This document shows, piece after piece, positions 1 to 8,814 of a stretch of DNA of 64,000 bases. How positions within the stretch are numbered: the first letter of the stretch is position 1; every line of letters starts with the position of its first letter. The position numbers were made by a program, and so were the translations under genes. Location: positions 744,001-808,000 of the forward strand of contig NZ_CP009056.1 of assembly GCF_000807275.1 (NCBI RefSeq). Direction: 5' to 3'. The DNA comes from Frischella perrara. GTDB taxonomy: Bacteria; Pseudomonadota; Gammaproteobacteria; Enterobacterales; Orbaceae. The notes beneath the pieces are model-generated. The model saw only the letters and a list, made by a program, of their open reading frames with translations, was not told where the DNA came from and did no database searches.

Positions 1-1283
1 CTATTAATTTAACTACTAATGATATTTACTATTATCAAGCTAATACATGGCAACCAATTAGCGATAAAGTCTTAATGCGGACATTAGCCGAGTTATTTAG
101 TAAAGCAGGTGAGCCATTTAACCCTATGCGCATAAGTTCGGCTGTAGAGTCTCTTAGATTGTCTTTGCCTGTTATGGGGAGTTCTCAGAAGGATTTAATT
201 TGTTTTAAAAATGGTGTTTATGATCTTAAGACACAAACTTTTAGACCTCACAACAAACAAGATTGGTTATTAGTGAGTAATGATATTGATTATTACCCTG
301 CCAAAGAAAGAGAATCTTTCGAAACTCACGCGCCGAACTTCGCTAAATGGTTAAATAAAGCATCAGATAATCAAGATAAGGCTAAAAACATACTAGCTGC
401 GTTATATATGATATTAGCCAACCGTTACGATTGGCAATTATTTTTAGAGGTAACGGGCGCAGGTGGTAGCGGTAAAAGTGTTTTTGCTGAAATCGCAACT
501 ATGCTATCAGGCAAAAATAATACTGTTATAGGTACAATGGAATCACTGGAAAAGGCAAGGGATAGGGCTTTAGTAGTTGGTTACTCTCTTATTATTTTAC
601 CAGATCAACCACGATATATGGGGAGTGGTGCAGGGTTAAAAGCAATTACCGGCGGTGATGAAGTTGCAATCGATCCTAAACACAAGCAGCCTTATTCCTG
701 TAAGATTCCGGCAGTAGTACTAGTAATTAACAACGAAGCCATGCGATTTAATGACCGCAACGGTGGCATATCAAGGCGAAGGGTAATATTTCACTTTAGC
801 AAGGTTATACCTGAAAAAGAACGAGACTTACAATTGGTTAGCAAAATCAGGCAAGAACTCCCCTCAATTGTTAGATTGCTATTAAATGAATTCGCTAACC
901 CTAATGACGCTAAAGAAAAATTACACAAACAGCAACAATCAGAAGAAGCTATGATAATTAAGCGAGAATCTGACCATTTAGTCGATTTCTGTAGTTATCT
1001 TAACGCGCTAGATAACCCTAACGGTATGTTAATAGGTAATCTAGGTATACATCCATTTAGTCCGAAGAAATATCTTTACCATGCTTATGTTGAATATATC
1101 CGTAATATAGGACTAAGTAACCACCTAACCCTTACCCAGTTCGGAAAATCTTTAAACTATGCAATGAACGAGAACGGCAAGCAATACATGAAAAAGCGCT
1201 TTTCTGTAGGGGTTAAAACTAATTTAGAACTTAATTTAAGTACGAGTGAAGACTGGCTACCCAAAGCAGAAAAGCCAAGTTAA
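1..1283 (+). CDS. P4/D5-type phage primase-helicase, 3' part (5' end outside window)
   Basis: The reading frame is open from the first bases of the window, so the ATG at 75 is internal and the gene begins upstream. About 427 residues are visible. A Walker A motif, GAGGSGKS, lies near 460-480, and LIILPDQP near 590-610 could be the Walker B strand. These fit the superfamily 3 helicase half of P4 alpha / D5-like replication proteins, which unwind DNA for a phage satellite, prophage or integrative element. The C-terminal 130 residues look like the accessory DNA-binding tail. It is convergent with the next gene, and iteron-like repeats lie about 800 bp downstream. The gene indicates that the left part of the window belongs to a mobile element. 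The exact family (satellite or plasmid) cannot be settled from this part. Confidence 0.8.
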   Translation, partial: INLTTNDIYYYQANTWQPISDKVLMRTLAELFSKAGEPFNPMRISSAVESLRLSLPVMGSSQKDLICFKNGVYDLKTQTFRPHNKQDWLLVSNDIDYYPAKERESFETHAPNFAKWLNKASDNQDKAKNILAALYMILANRYDWQLFLEVTGAGGSGKSVFAEIATMLSGKNNTVIGTMESLEKARDRALVVGYSLIILPDQPRYMGSGAGLKAITGGDEVAIDPKHKQPYSCKIPAVVLVINNEAMRFNDRNGGISRRRVIFHFSKVIPEKERDLQLVSKIRQELPSIVRLLLNEFANPNDAKEKLHKQQQSEEAMIIKRESDHLVDFCSYLNALDNPNGMLIGNLGIHPFSPKKYLYHAYVEYIRNIGLSNHLTLTQFGKSLNYAMNENGKQYMKKRFSVGVKTNLELNLSTSEDWLPKAEKPS

Positions 1284-1321
1284 ATATCATGGTTTATTAT
1301 AAATTTTACTTAATTTGTGGT

Positions 1322-2017
1322 TTACTCAATGTTATTTGTTAATAATTTTGATATTTCCCATACCCAACCAAATTCAGGATATCGAGGTTCTCCGATAACT
1401 TGCTCGGAAGTTGTGTGAATCCAATGTGTTCCATTGAAATAGACCTCATTTAATTTGTTTGAGAGATCTACTACTGTCTTTGGGTGTATTTCTCCATTAC
1501 CAGAAAGTACTCCTTGAATAATAGAGTGGTTTCCTCCATTTACAAAACCAATTTTCATTGGCAAGACAAGCGTTACATCATGATTATAATCTTGTTTAAA
1601 TTCTCCACATTTGCGATTTTTCTTTCCAATTGAACCAAGATTACAAACTAAGCTAGTAGGATGCCAACCAGTAGGTAAAATAATATCAGAAGCTAGTTTA
1701 AATGAGTGGTGACTTGCTGAATTCGAATATTGAGTAGAATTAGATAAGATTTCATATACTATTCTATGTGAACAAAGGAAATCCCGGTATAAATTAATCC
1801 CTTCTATTGCATGATGTTCATGCGTTAAATAAGCATTTCTAATGTGTTCTGCTTGAATTGGTTTCATTACTATTTTTATTAAATCATATAGGGCTTCATT
1901 CTTTGAAAAAGAACATGAATTTTGATTCACAAGCTTATTCGCCCACTTCATCAGATTAATAAATTGCTCTTTTTTTAAAGAAGAAATATTTTTTTTGTTA
2001 AAAAAATAGATACTCAT
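1322..2017 (-). CDS. hypothetical protein (possible DUF6710-like)
   Basis: 231 residues, no signal peptide or membrane segment. The C-terminal half carries an unusual motif, GFVNGGNHS, around residues 157-165, preceded by a short basic, Cys-containing stretch. This recalls a family of uncharacterised bacterial proteins (DUF6710, from memory) and is not enough to name a function. The start ATG at 2017 is followed by a run of Asn, Lys and Phe codons. It sits between the mobile-element primase and the SIR2-HerA cassette, on the same strand as the cassette but 600 bp away, so it probably has its own promoter. A G10 tract lies about 200 bp upstream. It may be a defence or cargo gene; that is inferred from location only. 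Confidence 0.6.
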   Translation of the reverse strand: MSIYFFNKKNISSLKKEQFINLMKWANKLVNQNSCSFSKNEALYDLIKIVMKPIQAEHIRNAYLTHEHHAIEGINLYRDFLCSHRIVYEILSNSTQYSNSASHHSFKLASDIILPTGWHPTSLVCNLGSIGKKNRKCGEFKQDYNHDVTLVLPMKIGFVNGGNHSIIQGVLSGNGEIHPKTVVDLSNKLNEVYFNGTHWIHTTSEQVIGEPRYPEFGWVWEISKLLTNNIE

Positions 2018-2616
2018 GTTAACCTCATTTTCATTTATAAGGCATTTTATGATTGATATTGTTAATATGATTATATATGAAATTAGTGAACACCTAAAGT
2101 GTACACTGGTGAATAGTAAATAATTAAGTGTACACCGCCCAAACCATTTTAGAATAAGGCTTCAAGCAAGCAGTGAACACCATGAACACTTTTTTATAAA
2201 ATTTTATTATAATGGGGGGGGGGTAATTTTTTTAACACTCAAATTTGGGTATCACCTTTTTGACCAGATTTTTACACCCGCGAAAATTAACTTTAACTCA
2301 AAAATAAGTGAGTACTAAAAATATCCAATTTTAGCGGTCACATTTCTTTTTAGGTATATGTTTAGGTATACGGTTTAGTTTGTTGAAATAAAATACCATA
2401 TATTGACAAGTGTTTTCATAGTTCAGTTAAGATTCCGCCAGCCCAATTCACTACTTAGTATCCTTCTTTTAAATTTTTTAAAGCACACAAACATTCAATA
2501 AATTAAAGACATTAATAATCATTCATTATTCATATGGCTAATAAGGAATTAGTCAAAATTATAAAAGATGTTGTTTCAGAACATGTTAAGTGAATTATAA
2601 ATCATGATAAAACTAA
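2018..2616. other. 600-bp non-coding gap
   Basis: It holds the GTG(A/T)ACAC repeats (2085-2190) and an uninterrupted G10 run at 2214-2223. It also holds a 19-codon reading frame at 2534-2593, whose start (NKELVKIIKDVVSEH) resembles the start of the protein encoded at 13343. That frame lacks a clear ribosome site and may be a gene remnant. No other coding signal was seen. Confidence 0.5.
2085..2190. repeat. iteron-like cluster of GTG(A/T)ACAC repeats
   Basis: Five copies of a GTG(A/T)ACAC-like word fall within 106 bp: AGTGAACACC at 2085, GTGTACAC at 2099 and 2128, AGTGAACACC at 2172 and ATGAACACT at 2182. TGGTGAATAG at 2107 resembles the P4 alpha type I iteron GGTGAACAG. Together with a P4-type primase 0.8 kb away, these may be replication-protein binding sites (origin or crr-like). 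They could instead be an operator array for the 1322 gene. Confidence 0.4.
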
Positions 2617-4431
2617 TTAATTATCATTAATACCCCATAATTTTTCTAAGTTAATTGTTTCACTTTTAGGTGAATGCTCCTCTAATAACTTATCAACTTG
2701 AACAAGTATTGGAGTATGAAAGGCTGTTCCTGATAAAATACAAGCTCCTGCGGATAAAATAGGTATTTGGCTTCTTGATGCTGAATCTAATGTATTGATT
2801 GTGTTTTTCAATAAAAAAAGATCATTCTCATTTACTAATCTATGTAAAAAATAATTATGTAGTTGTGAAATTATTGTTGGTGAAATATCGGCAGGTCTTT
2901 GACTCGAGATAGTAATAAAAAAACCAAATTTTCGACCTTCTTTGATTATTTCTTCAAAAAGCTCTAAACGATAGTCTTTCCATGATTCAGCTTCACGCAC
3001 AGACATTTCTGAGAGAATATTATGTGCTTCATCAATAATAAAATGAAAACTATTCGTTCCATCATATTTAGATTTGTGGCTCAAAAACATACATTTTGCT
3101 AATACCATTGGGATAGCTTTTTTAACATCTTGATTGCAATTTCGTAACGATATAATATTTATTGTTTTATGACTTGATTGTTTATATTCATCAACTATAT
3201 TTATTACTTTTGATAATCCATTACTCATAGCACTAATTTTATTAATTAATGGATTTATATGATCATATTGGACATAATTTCTTGATACTGAATTTATCAA
3301 TTGGAAAGTTGCCCTGATAATAACTTCATCAAAAACATCTATATTATTTAGATTTTTACGACATATTTCTACTAAGTTGTCTAATTTTTCTATTCCGTCT
3401 TCTGGAGTATTGACAAAATTTTTATTATCAAAATAATATTTATTGTTTTCATCTTTTGAAAACCAATGAAATCTGGCAAGTTCATCTTCTATCTTTTTTT
3501 GCTCATCTGGATCTTTAGTTATAATATGAACCATTGATTTTAATAAATTCACTGTTTCTTTATGTTGATTTGGACCAAACATGATATGTAATGTTCGCTC
3601 TAGATATTTAGAGAGGCTCTCGTCAAGTGTTTTTTTATTTTTAACAAGGTGTGCTAAAAATGGTTTTTGTGTTTTTTCTGTAGCAGAAAAAAGAACAGAT
3701 AAAAACTCATCATCCCAAAATGAATGACTTAGTATCTCTAATTTATCTTCACCATTAGCTAATTGAGTATTAAGAACTAAATAAGAGCTATATTCTTGAA
3801 AATTATTAGCAATAGCTTGATATTCACCATTAAAATCAATAAAAAGAAATTCTGAAATTTTTCTAAAACTATCTTTTTTAATCATTTTTTCAAATAATGA
3901 AAAATATAGCTTAGCTAAAGTATTAGATTTACCACTTCCTGTATTACCAAATATACCAATATGTGAATTATACAGTCCATTAATTGGTAAATGTATAGGT
4001 AATTGTTCTAATAAGGAACTTCCTATTGCAATTGAAAAATTACTAGCACTAGGATTAAAAGTGTAGATTTGTGAAATTTGTTGATCTGTAATTAGATGTA
4101 AACTATCTTCTATCATAGGAAGATATTTTATTCCTGAATAAAATTTATTTGCCTGAAAGTAGCCAATAGTTTTGATATCAACAAATCTTTCAAATCTTTT
4201 TTGTGAAAGAGTATTAGGATCAAGACTTGAATTTTCTATTATTTCTTCCCCTTCAATTTTACCAATAATATCATGATATCCTTTTCTGATCATAACAAAT
4301 TCATTGATCGCAATTCCTCTGTAAATTTCACCATTATAGAAATAAGTTGCTTGATGTAAGTTAGAGTTTATCTTAGCTCGAATGTTAATTCCTTTTACAG
4401 ATGTTACTGATCCTACTATGAATTTGTACAT
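2617..4431 (-). CDS. HerA-type ATPase, partner of SIR2 protein
   Basis: 604 residues. The N-terminal 100 residues look like the HAS barrel of HerA proteins. The P-loop GNTGSGKS is at about 162-169, an FIDFNGEY strand at 197-204, and the Walker B motif FIIDEAHN near residue 462, followed by SSQRPADIS (sensor/arginine region). HerA proteins are hexameric FtsK-like motors. When coupled to a SIR2 or other effector gene they form anti-phage complexes (SIR2-HerA, also called Nezha). The start overlaps the end of the SIR2 gene by 16 nt, so the two are translationally coupled. The protein probably forms the ring on which SIR2 assembles. Family assignment is firm; the defence role rests on the pairing. 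Confidence 0.88.
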   Translation of the reverse strand: MYKFIVGSVTSVKGINIRAKINSNLHQATYFYNGEIYRGIAINEFVMIRKGYHDIIGKIEGEEIIENSSLDPNTLSQKRFERFVDIKTIGYFQANKFYSGIKYLPMIEDSLHLITDQQISQIYTFNPSASNFSIAIGSSLLEQLPIHLPINGLYNSHIGIFGNTGSGKSNTLAKLYFSLFEKMIKKDSFRKISEFLFIDFNGEYQAIANNFQEYSSYLVLNTQLANGEDKLEILSHSFWDDEFLSVLFSATEKTQKPFLAHLVKNKKTLDESLSKYLERTLHIMFGPNQHKETVNLLKSMVHIITKDPDEQKKIEDELARFHWFSKDENNKYYFDNKNFVNTPEDGIEKLDNLVEICRKNLNNIDVFDEVIIRATFQLINSVSRNYVQYDHINPLINKISAMSNGLSKVINIVDEYKQSSHKTINIISLRNCNQDVKKAIPMVLAKCMFLSHKSKYDGTNSFHFIIDEAHNILSEMSVREAESWKDYRLELFEEIIKEGRKFGFFITISSQRPADISPTIISQLHNYFLHRLVNENDLFLLKNTINTLDSASRSQIPILSAGACILSGTAFHTPILVQVDKLLEEHSPKSETINLEKLWGINDN

Positions 4432-5552
4432 ACAATATCCTTTGACTCATACAATTGAAATATATAGTTATAAAATTCAGTAAAGTTTATTTTGAACTTC
4501 TGATTATTAGGACAAAAATAAGTGATCCTAGAATCATCAATTACGCTTTTAATTTCATCTTTAGTAGATTGTTTATAACAAAAAATGAATATTTTTAGTG
4601 TTGGATTAGTTAAAGAACGTTTAATGATTTCTGTAATATGTTCATCTTTGAAAGAAAAACCAAAACAAACAAGTACTGTTTGTGGTTTCTCTAATTCATA
4701 ACTTAATAAACGTAGGGCTTGATAATAATGCTGTTGAAAAACTGTTTCTTCAAATTTTTTCTTTGTTGGATTAACCAAAGCTAATTTTTTATAACACTCA
4801 AAAAAATTAGATAAATCAGTTTTATCTTGCTTAGATAATCCTACAAATTCTGAAAGAGAATCTATTCCGTATGATTCATATGCATTTAATACATCTTTTA
4901 ATGAAATATCGTTATCTATCTCTTTATTTAAATTATCAGGTAATATTGTTGGGTAGGTTATTTTTATTGTGTTATCATTTTCTTTTATCCAAGATACTGA
5001 ACCATGCAATTTAATTAAATTTATTGTAGGAAGTTCATAACGATATTGATCGTGAGTACCTTGATGCCAACATGAAATGTGAAAATTACTGATATTTAAA
5101 TATCGTTCAATCAAACCTAATGAACCATCATTCAAATTAAATTTATTTTTTTCTTGTAACTTGTCTGCAGCTTTTTCAAAAAATAAATCATAGTTAGTTG
5201 TGAATATGTTAGCTCTTTTAATCTGATTGGCACTTCTTCTATTCAAAAAATCAACAAGTTCTTGTATAAAATTACAATAACTTTCGAAAGTCTTATTATA
5301 TTTTTCTTGCTCAAAATCTTCTTCTGGAAATGTACAAAAAGTTCTGCTAATGATTTGTTTGTAATAATGCCAATAAATAAAATTTTGAAAAGGCTCTAGT
5401 TTTTTATCTGTCAAAATTGTTTCATATGAATCATGCTCATTAATCCGGAGTGTAGGGATATATTCTGCTGACGCACCAGAACCAAATAAAAAATTTACGT
5501 TTTTATCAACTAAATACTCAATTTTATATAAAAATTCTTTATTATCACTCAT
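4416..5552 (-). CDS. SIR2-domain NADase-like effector of a SIR2-HerA system
   Basis: 378 residues with SIR2_2-type hallmarks: FLFGSGAS at 21-28 (nucleotide-binding loop), TTNYD at 118-122 with the catalytic-type Asn, and KLHGS at 181-185 with the expected His. In prokaryotic defence, such proteins hydrolyse NAD+ after phage recognition and stop the infected cell. The active-site residues are intact, so activity is plausible. A KAP-type NTPase gene lies 82 nt upstream and HerA overlaps downstream. A perfect 16-bp palindrome (5617-5632) lies in the gap upstream of the start, suggesting local control of the SIR2-HerA pair. Confidence 0.87.
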   Translation of the reverse strand: MSDNKEFLYKIEYLVDKNVNFLFGSGASAEYIPTLRINEHDSYETILTDKKLEPFQNFIYWHYYKQIISRTFCTFPEEDFEQEKYNKTFESYCNFIQELVDFLNRRSANQIKRANIFTTNYDLFFEKAADKLQEKNKFNLNDGSLGLIERYLNISNFHISCWHQGTHDQYRYELPTINLIKLHGSVSWIKENDNTIKITYPTILPDNLNKEIDNDISLKDVLNAYESYGIDSLSEFVGLSKQDKTDLSNFFECYKKLALVNPTKKKFEETVFQQHYYQALRLLSYELEKPQTVLVCFGFSFKDEHITEIIKRSLTNPTLKIFIFCYKQSTKDEIKSVIDDSRITYFCPNNQKFKINFTEFYNYIFQLYESKDIVCTNS

Positions 5553-5616
5553 ATTGAAATTACCTTTATTTATTTCGAAAAATTATGTCATTAATCATAA
5601 ATAGTTATTCAATTTA

Positions 5617-5632
5617 TGCATAAATTTATGCA
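5617..5632. promoter_or_regulatory. 16-bp perfect palindrome upstream of the SIR2 gene
   Basis: TGCATAAATTTATGCA is self-complementary and also contains the direct repeat ATTTATGCA twice. It lies 65 bp before the SIR2 start and next to the stop codon of the NTPase gene, where an operator for SIR2-HerA would be expected. The binding protein is unknown. Confidence 0.45.
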
Positions 5633-5634
5633 CA

Positions 5635-7452
5635 CTACTGATTGTTAAAATAACTCATATAGCATTTACCGAGTTTTAATCTGAATATTTTTACTTTATA
5701 ATTTTTAATCATTTTTTCCACTTGTTGTTTAAATATATCAATCCAAACTTTTTCTGGCTCAAGAATTGAAGCGTATTGAGGATGATTATAAAGTTTTGTT
5801 CGTTCTGTTAAAGCTGAGAATAGAAGGTTTAATTTTTTTAAGTCAAGTTTAGGTAAGCAAGCGACTAGTTTTTTTGAGGCTATATAAGTCAGAATAGGGA
5901 TATCATTAAAACGACTTTCTGATGTCTTTCCGGAAATATATACATAAAAACTTTCTATATCTTCTACAATTAATTGTAATAAATTATTGGCTTCTTCATG
6001 ATAAAAAATATCTTTAGTGTTATCATGAGCTTTTTTCAAATATGAAATAAATTCTTTAAATTCATATATATCATAACCTTGATATGCTAAACCATGTGAA
6101 TGACTTTCATCAAACCTACTTCTGTCATTAAATAAATGATCCTCAACTTTATATGTAAAAAATTTTCTTTTTATTAAAAAATCAACATAACTACAAAAAT
6201 ATTTATATAGCTGAACTGGAGATTGCCTAATTAAATTTACTTGCGAAAACTGCATAAACATTCCAGCTAAATGAATAATAATATAAATATCTTTATATTG
6301 TTTCGCATCTAATTTTAATTTTACTTTTTTATAGCAGTTATGAAATTCATGATCACTTTTAAATTCATTGTAGTGCCAAAGATTTTTCCATTCAGGACGT
6401 TTTTTAGAGTGAAAAAAATCACTATTTTTTATCATTCTAGAAATACTTTTCTCTTCTAACCATCCGTCAAAAATTATTCGATCCCACATATCATATTCTA
6501 AAATTAACTGATATCTATAAAAAGAAGGATATTTATATTCAAATAAATCAAAACCTTTTTTCTCTTTTTCTTCAAATGAAAAATCAGTGAATGCCATATC
6601 CCCTTTTTTTAGATTACCTGTATTCGATTCAATAGATAAAATAAGATAAATAACAAGTAAATAATTTATTGATTTTTCATCAAATAATTTCAATACTTTA
6701 ATATCACAAAACCTTTCCAAATTTTTCAATATATGCTTAAGTATCCTTAAATTATGGCATTGTGACTGACTGAAAATAGTTTTAATAGTTTGCAGATGAG
6801 TTTCAATAAAAAGTTTTATTCTAGGTGATGAAGTTTCAATAACGGATAAAATGGTAGAATTAAGTTCTTCAAAGACAGTAAGTGTTTTACCGATAAGCTT
6901 TTCCTTAACAATATGATAATTTTCTTTATCTGGAATATCATCTTCATTAGCAATAATAATCACTTTGTTACCTTGGTGCTCTACAAAATAATTAATAAAG
7001 CCTAAAGTTTCACGAATATCCATTAAGCTCCTTTCTAAATCATCAAATATAATTAACTTATCTTTTGTGAAAGAACATAATGCTCGCAAATTTTTAGGGT
7101 TAATATCAATATTAAAAAAATGTAAAATTGATTGAACTAATGTAAGTATTTTTTTTGCAATTTTACTACCAGTCTCACCTGTTTTAGATTTTGCTATTTC
7201 TAGGAATGATTCTTTACATATTCTTGTATTAATTTCATCTATAGAAGAAATACCATACAAACTAATATAAATACAATTATCTATGTCTTTCAGAAACTTT
7301 TTTATAAAGAAAGTTTTTCCAGAACCCCAAGGTCCATTAATCAACACAGCATAGTCTGGAGATTCACTGAGTGAAAGATAATAATTAAGATTCTTGATAA
7401 CTTCTTGATTCGATAACTTAATAGTGTCTGTATTATTTGTTTTTTTCATCAC
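5635..7452 (-). CDS. KAP-type P-loop NTPase, likely third defence component
   Basis: 605 residues. Walker A is GPWGSGKT at 40-47 and Walker B is LIIFDDLERS at 133-142. Both are typical of KAP P-loop NTPases, a STAND-related family common in anti-phage islands. The rest is Lys- and Phe-rich, probably helical, with no recognisable effector domain and no clear membrane helices. It is the first gene of a same-strand block with SIR2 and HerA. The 82-nt gap contains a palindrome, so it may be separately regulated. Possible roles are sensor or regulator of SIR2-HerA, or an independent defence gene. The NTPase call is firm; the link to its neighbours is inference. Confidence 0.75.
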   Translation of the reverse strand: MMKKTNNTDTIKLSNQEVIKNLNYYLSLSESPDYAVLINGPWGSGKTFFIKKFLKDIDNCIYISLYGISSIDEINTRICKESFLEIAKSKTGETGSKIAKKILTLVQSILHFFNIDINPKNLRALCSFTKDKLIIFDDLERSLMDIRETLGFINYFVEHQGNKVIIIANEDDIPDKENYHIVKEKLIGKTLTVFEELNSTILSVIETSSPRIKLFIETHLQTIKTIFSQSQCHNLRILKHILKNLERFCDIKVLKLFDEKSINYLLVIYLILSIESNTGNLKKGDMAFTDFSFEEKEKKGFDLFEYKYPSFYRYQLILEYDMWDRIIFDGWLEEKSISRMIKNSDFFHSKKRPEWKNLWHYNEFKSDHEFHNCYKKVKLKLDAKQYKDIYIIIHLAGMFMQFSQVNLIRQSPVQLYKYFCSYVDFLIKRKFFTYKVEDHLFNDRSRFDESHSHGLAYQGYDIYEFKEFISYLKKAHDNTKDIFYHEEANNLLQLIVEDIESFYVYISGKTSESRFNDIPILTYIASKKLVACLPKLDLKKLNLLFSALTERTKLYNHPQYASILEPEKVWIDIFKQQVEKMIKNYKVKIFRLKLGKCYMSYFNNQ

Positions 7453-7637
7453 TTGCTTCCAATAAAAATTTACAATGTATGCTTTATCAAACTCATAACG
7501 TAATCTAAATTATTAGTATCAGATAAAATTTACTTATAATTATATGTAGCCTAATGACCAACATTTGAAATGTCTTTTTGTTAACTATATAAGATCATCT
7601 AGATTACCTTTTTAGCATTAAGGAAAAGTTTTGGTAT

Positions 7638-8765
7638 CTATTTTATAAATGTATTGAAAAATATTATTTTTTCATTTTTTTTGAAAGCAATATATTGCTT
7701 TTTAGAAAAAATCTTGATATCGGAAGATAAAGCTAAATTAACATTTTTAAAACTACCATGAGGCTCTAATACTTGATTATTTTTATCTTTCAGATAAGCA
7801 TCTTCATGCCACTTTTGAAAATAACTCTTTTCAATAGCCAATTCGTCAATTTGCGCTTGCAAGAAAGCAATTTGGTTCTGAGCTTGGAGATGTTCAATTA
7901 ATGTATTCGTAAGATCGCTTATTCTTTGCAAGCTTATGGTATGTTCTTGTTTTTGAGCACTTACCTCCAGCTCATCTTCAAAAAAGTTTCTTCTTTTATC
8001 ACTACTGCCTAATTTGGCAACCAGATAATCAAGTTGATATTTAGCCAATTTTTCATAAACATTTTCTACTGCAGAGTTGTTATTAGATAAAATAGCGACA
8101 GTGTGATTATTTACCAGAATATTAGCTACAATATTTAAGATAGTTTGGGTTTTACCCGTACCAGGAGGGCCTTCAATAATGCTGATTTGTGAAGCGAAAG
8201 CTTGTTTTACTGCGATTAACTGACTTTCATTAATACCAAAAGGATAAATAAAATGTTGAGGAGGCTGTCGTTTTTGGTTTGTTACACTACAATAAGCATG
8301 GAGAACAGTGTCAGAATGCGGTGTGATTTTATCAAGTTGCCGTAATACATTTTCGGCAATACCTTTGTTGCACTCATCAGCATGTTCAATACGAGCTTGA
8401 GCTACTTGGGTAAAATAGTCAAAAATCTTTTCATTTTTGAGATCAGTTTCAGATGCGATCTGAATATTATCACTAAGCATAACGTAGGGCTTGCTATTAT
8501 TAGGATAATAGACGACAGTATATTTTCGTCCATATCTTTCGGCCTTTTCAATCAAAACTATTTTGGGTTTACTCTTAATAATGAGGAGATTTTCCTTTAT
8601 TTGTTCAACTGGGGTCACTTTGCATTGTGATAGAGGTAGAGTATATTTTTTCCCAGAAGGAAAATGACAGGTTAGTTTCAGTTCTTGATCTTCATTATTG
8701 TAGTAAAGTGACCAATCGCTGATTTGCTTTGTTTTATTTTCACCATTCATGTAGATAGAAATCAT
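7638..8765 (-). CDS. SF1 (AAA_11/Upf1-like) helicase, truncated to N-terminal part
   Basis: 375 residues. A Q-motif-like NESQ is at 179-182, Walker A EGPPGTGKT is at 198-206, and a motif Ia-like ILSNNNSAVENV follows near 225. Helicases of this type normally run to about 900-1000 residues. Here the DE(A/S)x Walker B and the whole second RecA domain are missing, and the last 30 residues look like frame-shifted or unrelated sequence. The protein cannot be a working helicase. The gene follows the HAD phosphatase gene by 49 nt, as an operon. The missing part would lie where the KAP-SIR2-HerA block now begins, suggesting that insertion or deletion there cut the gene. Confidence 0.75.
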   Translation of the reverse strand: MISIYMNGENKTKQISDWSLYYNNEDQELKLTCHFPSGKKYTLPLSQCKVTPVEQIKENLLIIKSKPKIVLIEKAERYGRKYTVVYYPNNSKPYVMLSDNIQIASETDLKNEKIFDYFTQVAQARIEHADECNKGIAENVLRQLDKITPHSDTVLHAYCSVTNQKRQPPQHFIYPFGINESQLIAVKQAFASQISIIEGPPGTGKTQTILNIVANILVNNHTVAILSNNNSAVENVYEKLAKYQLDYLVAKLGSSDKRRNFFEDELEVSAQKQEHTISLQRISDLTNTLIEHLQAQNQIAFLQAQIDELAIEKSYFQKWHEDAYLKDKNNQVLEPHGSFKNVNLALSSDIKIFSKKQYIAFKKNEKIIFFNTFIK

Positions 8766-8814
8766 TACTTGTAATCCTTTTTATAAAAATATATTCCATG
8801 AAGAAGAAAATCGT

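Noticed and set aside
8382-8630. Plus-strand 82-codon frame
   Set aside because: Antisense to the truncated helicase; low-complexity hydrophobic product.
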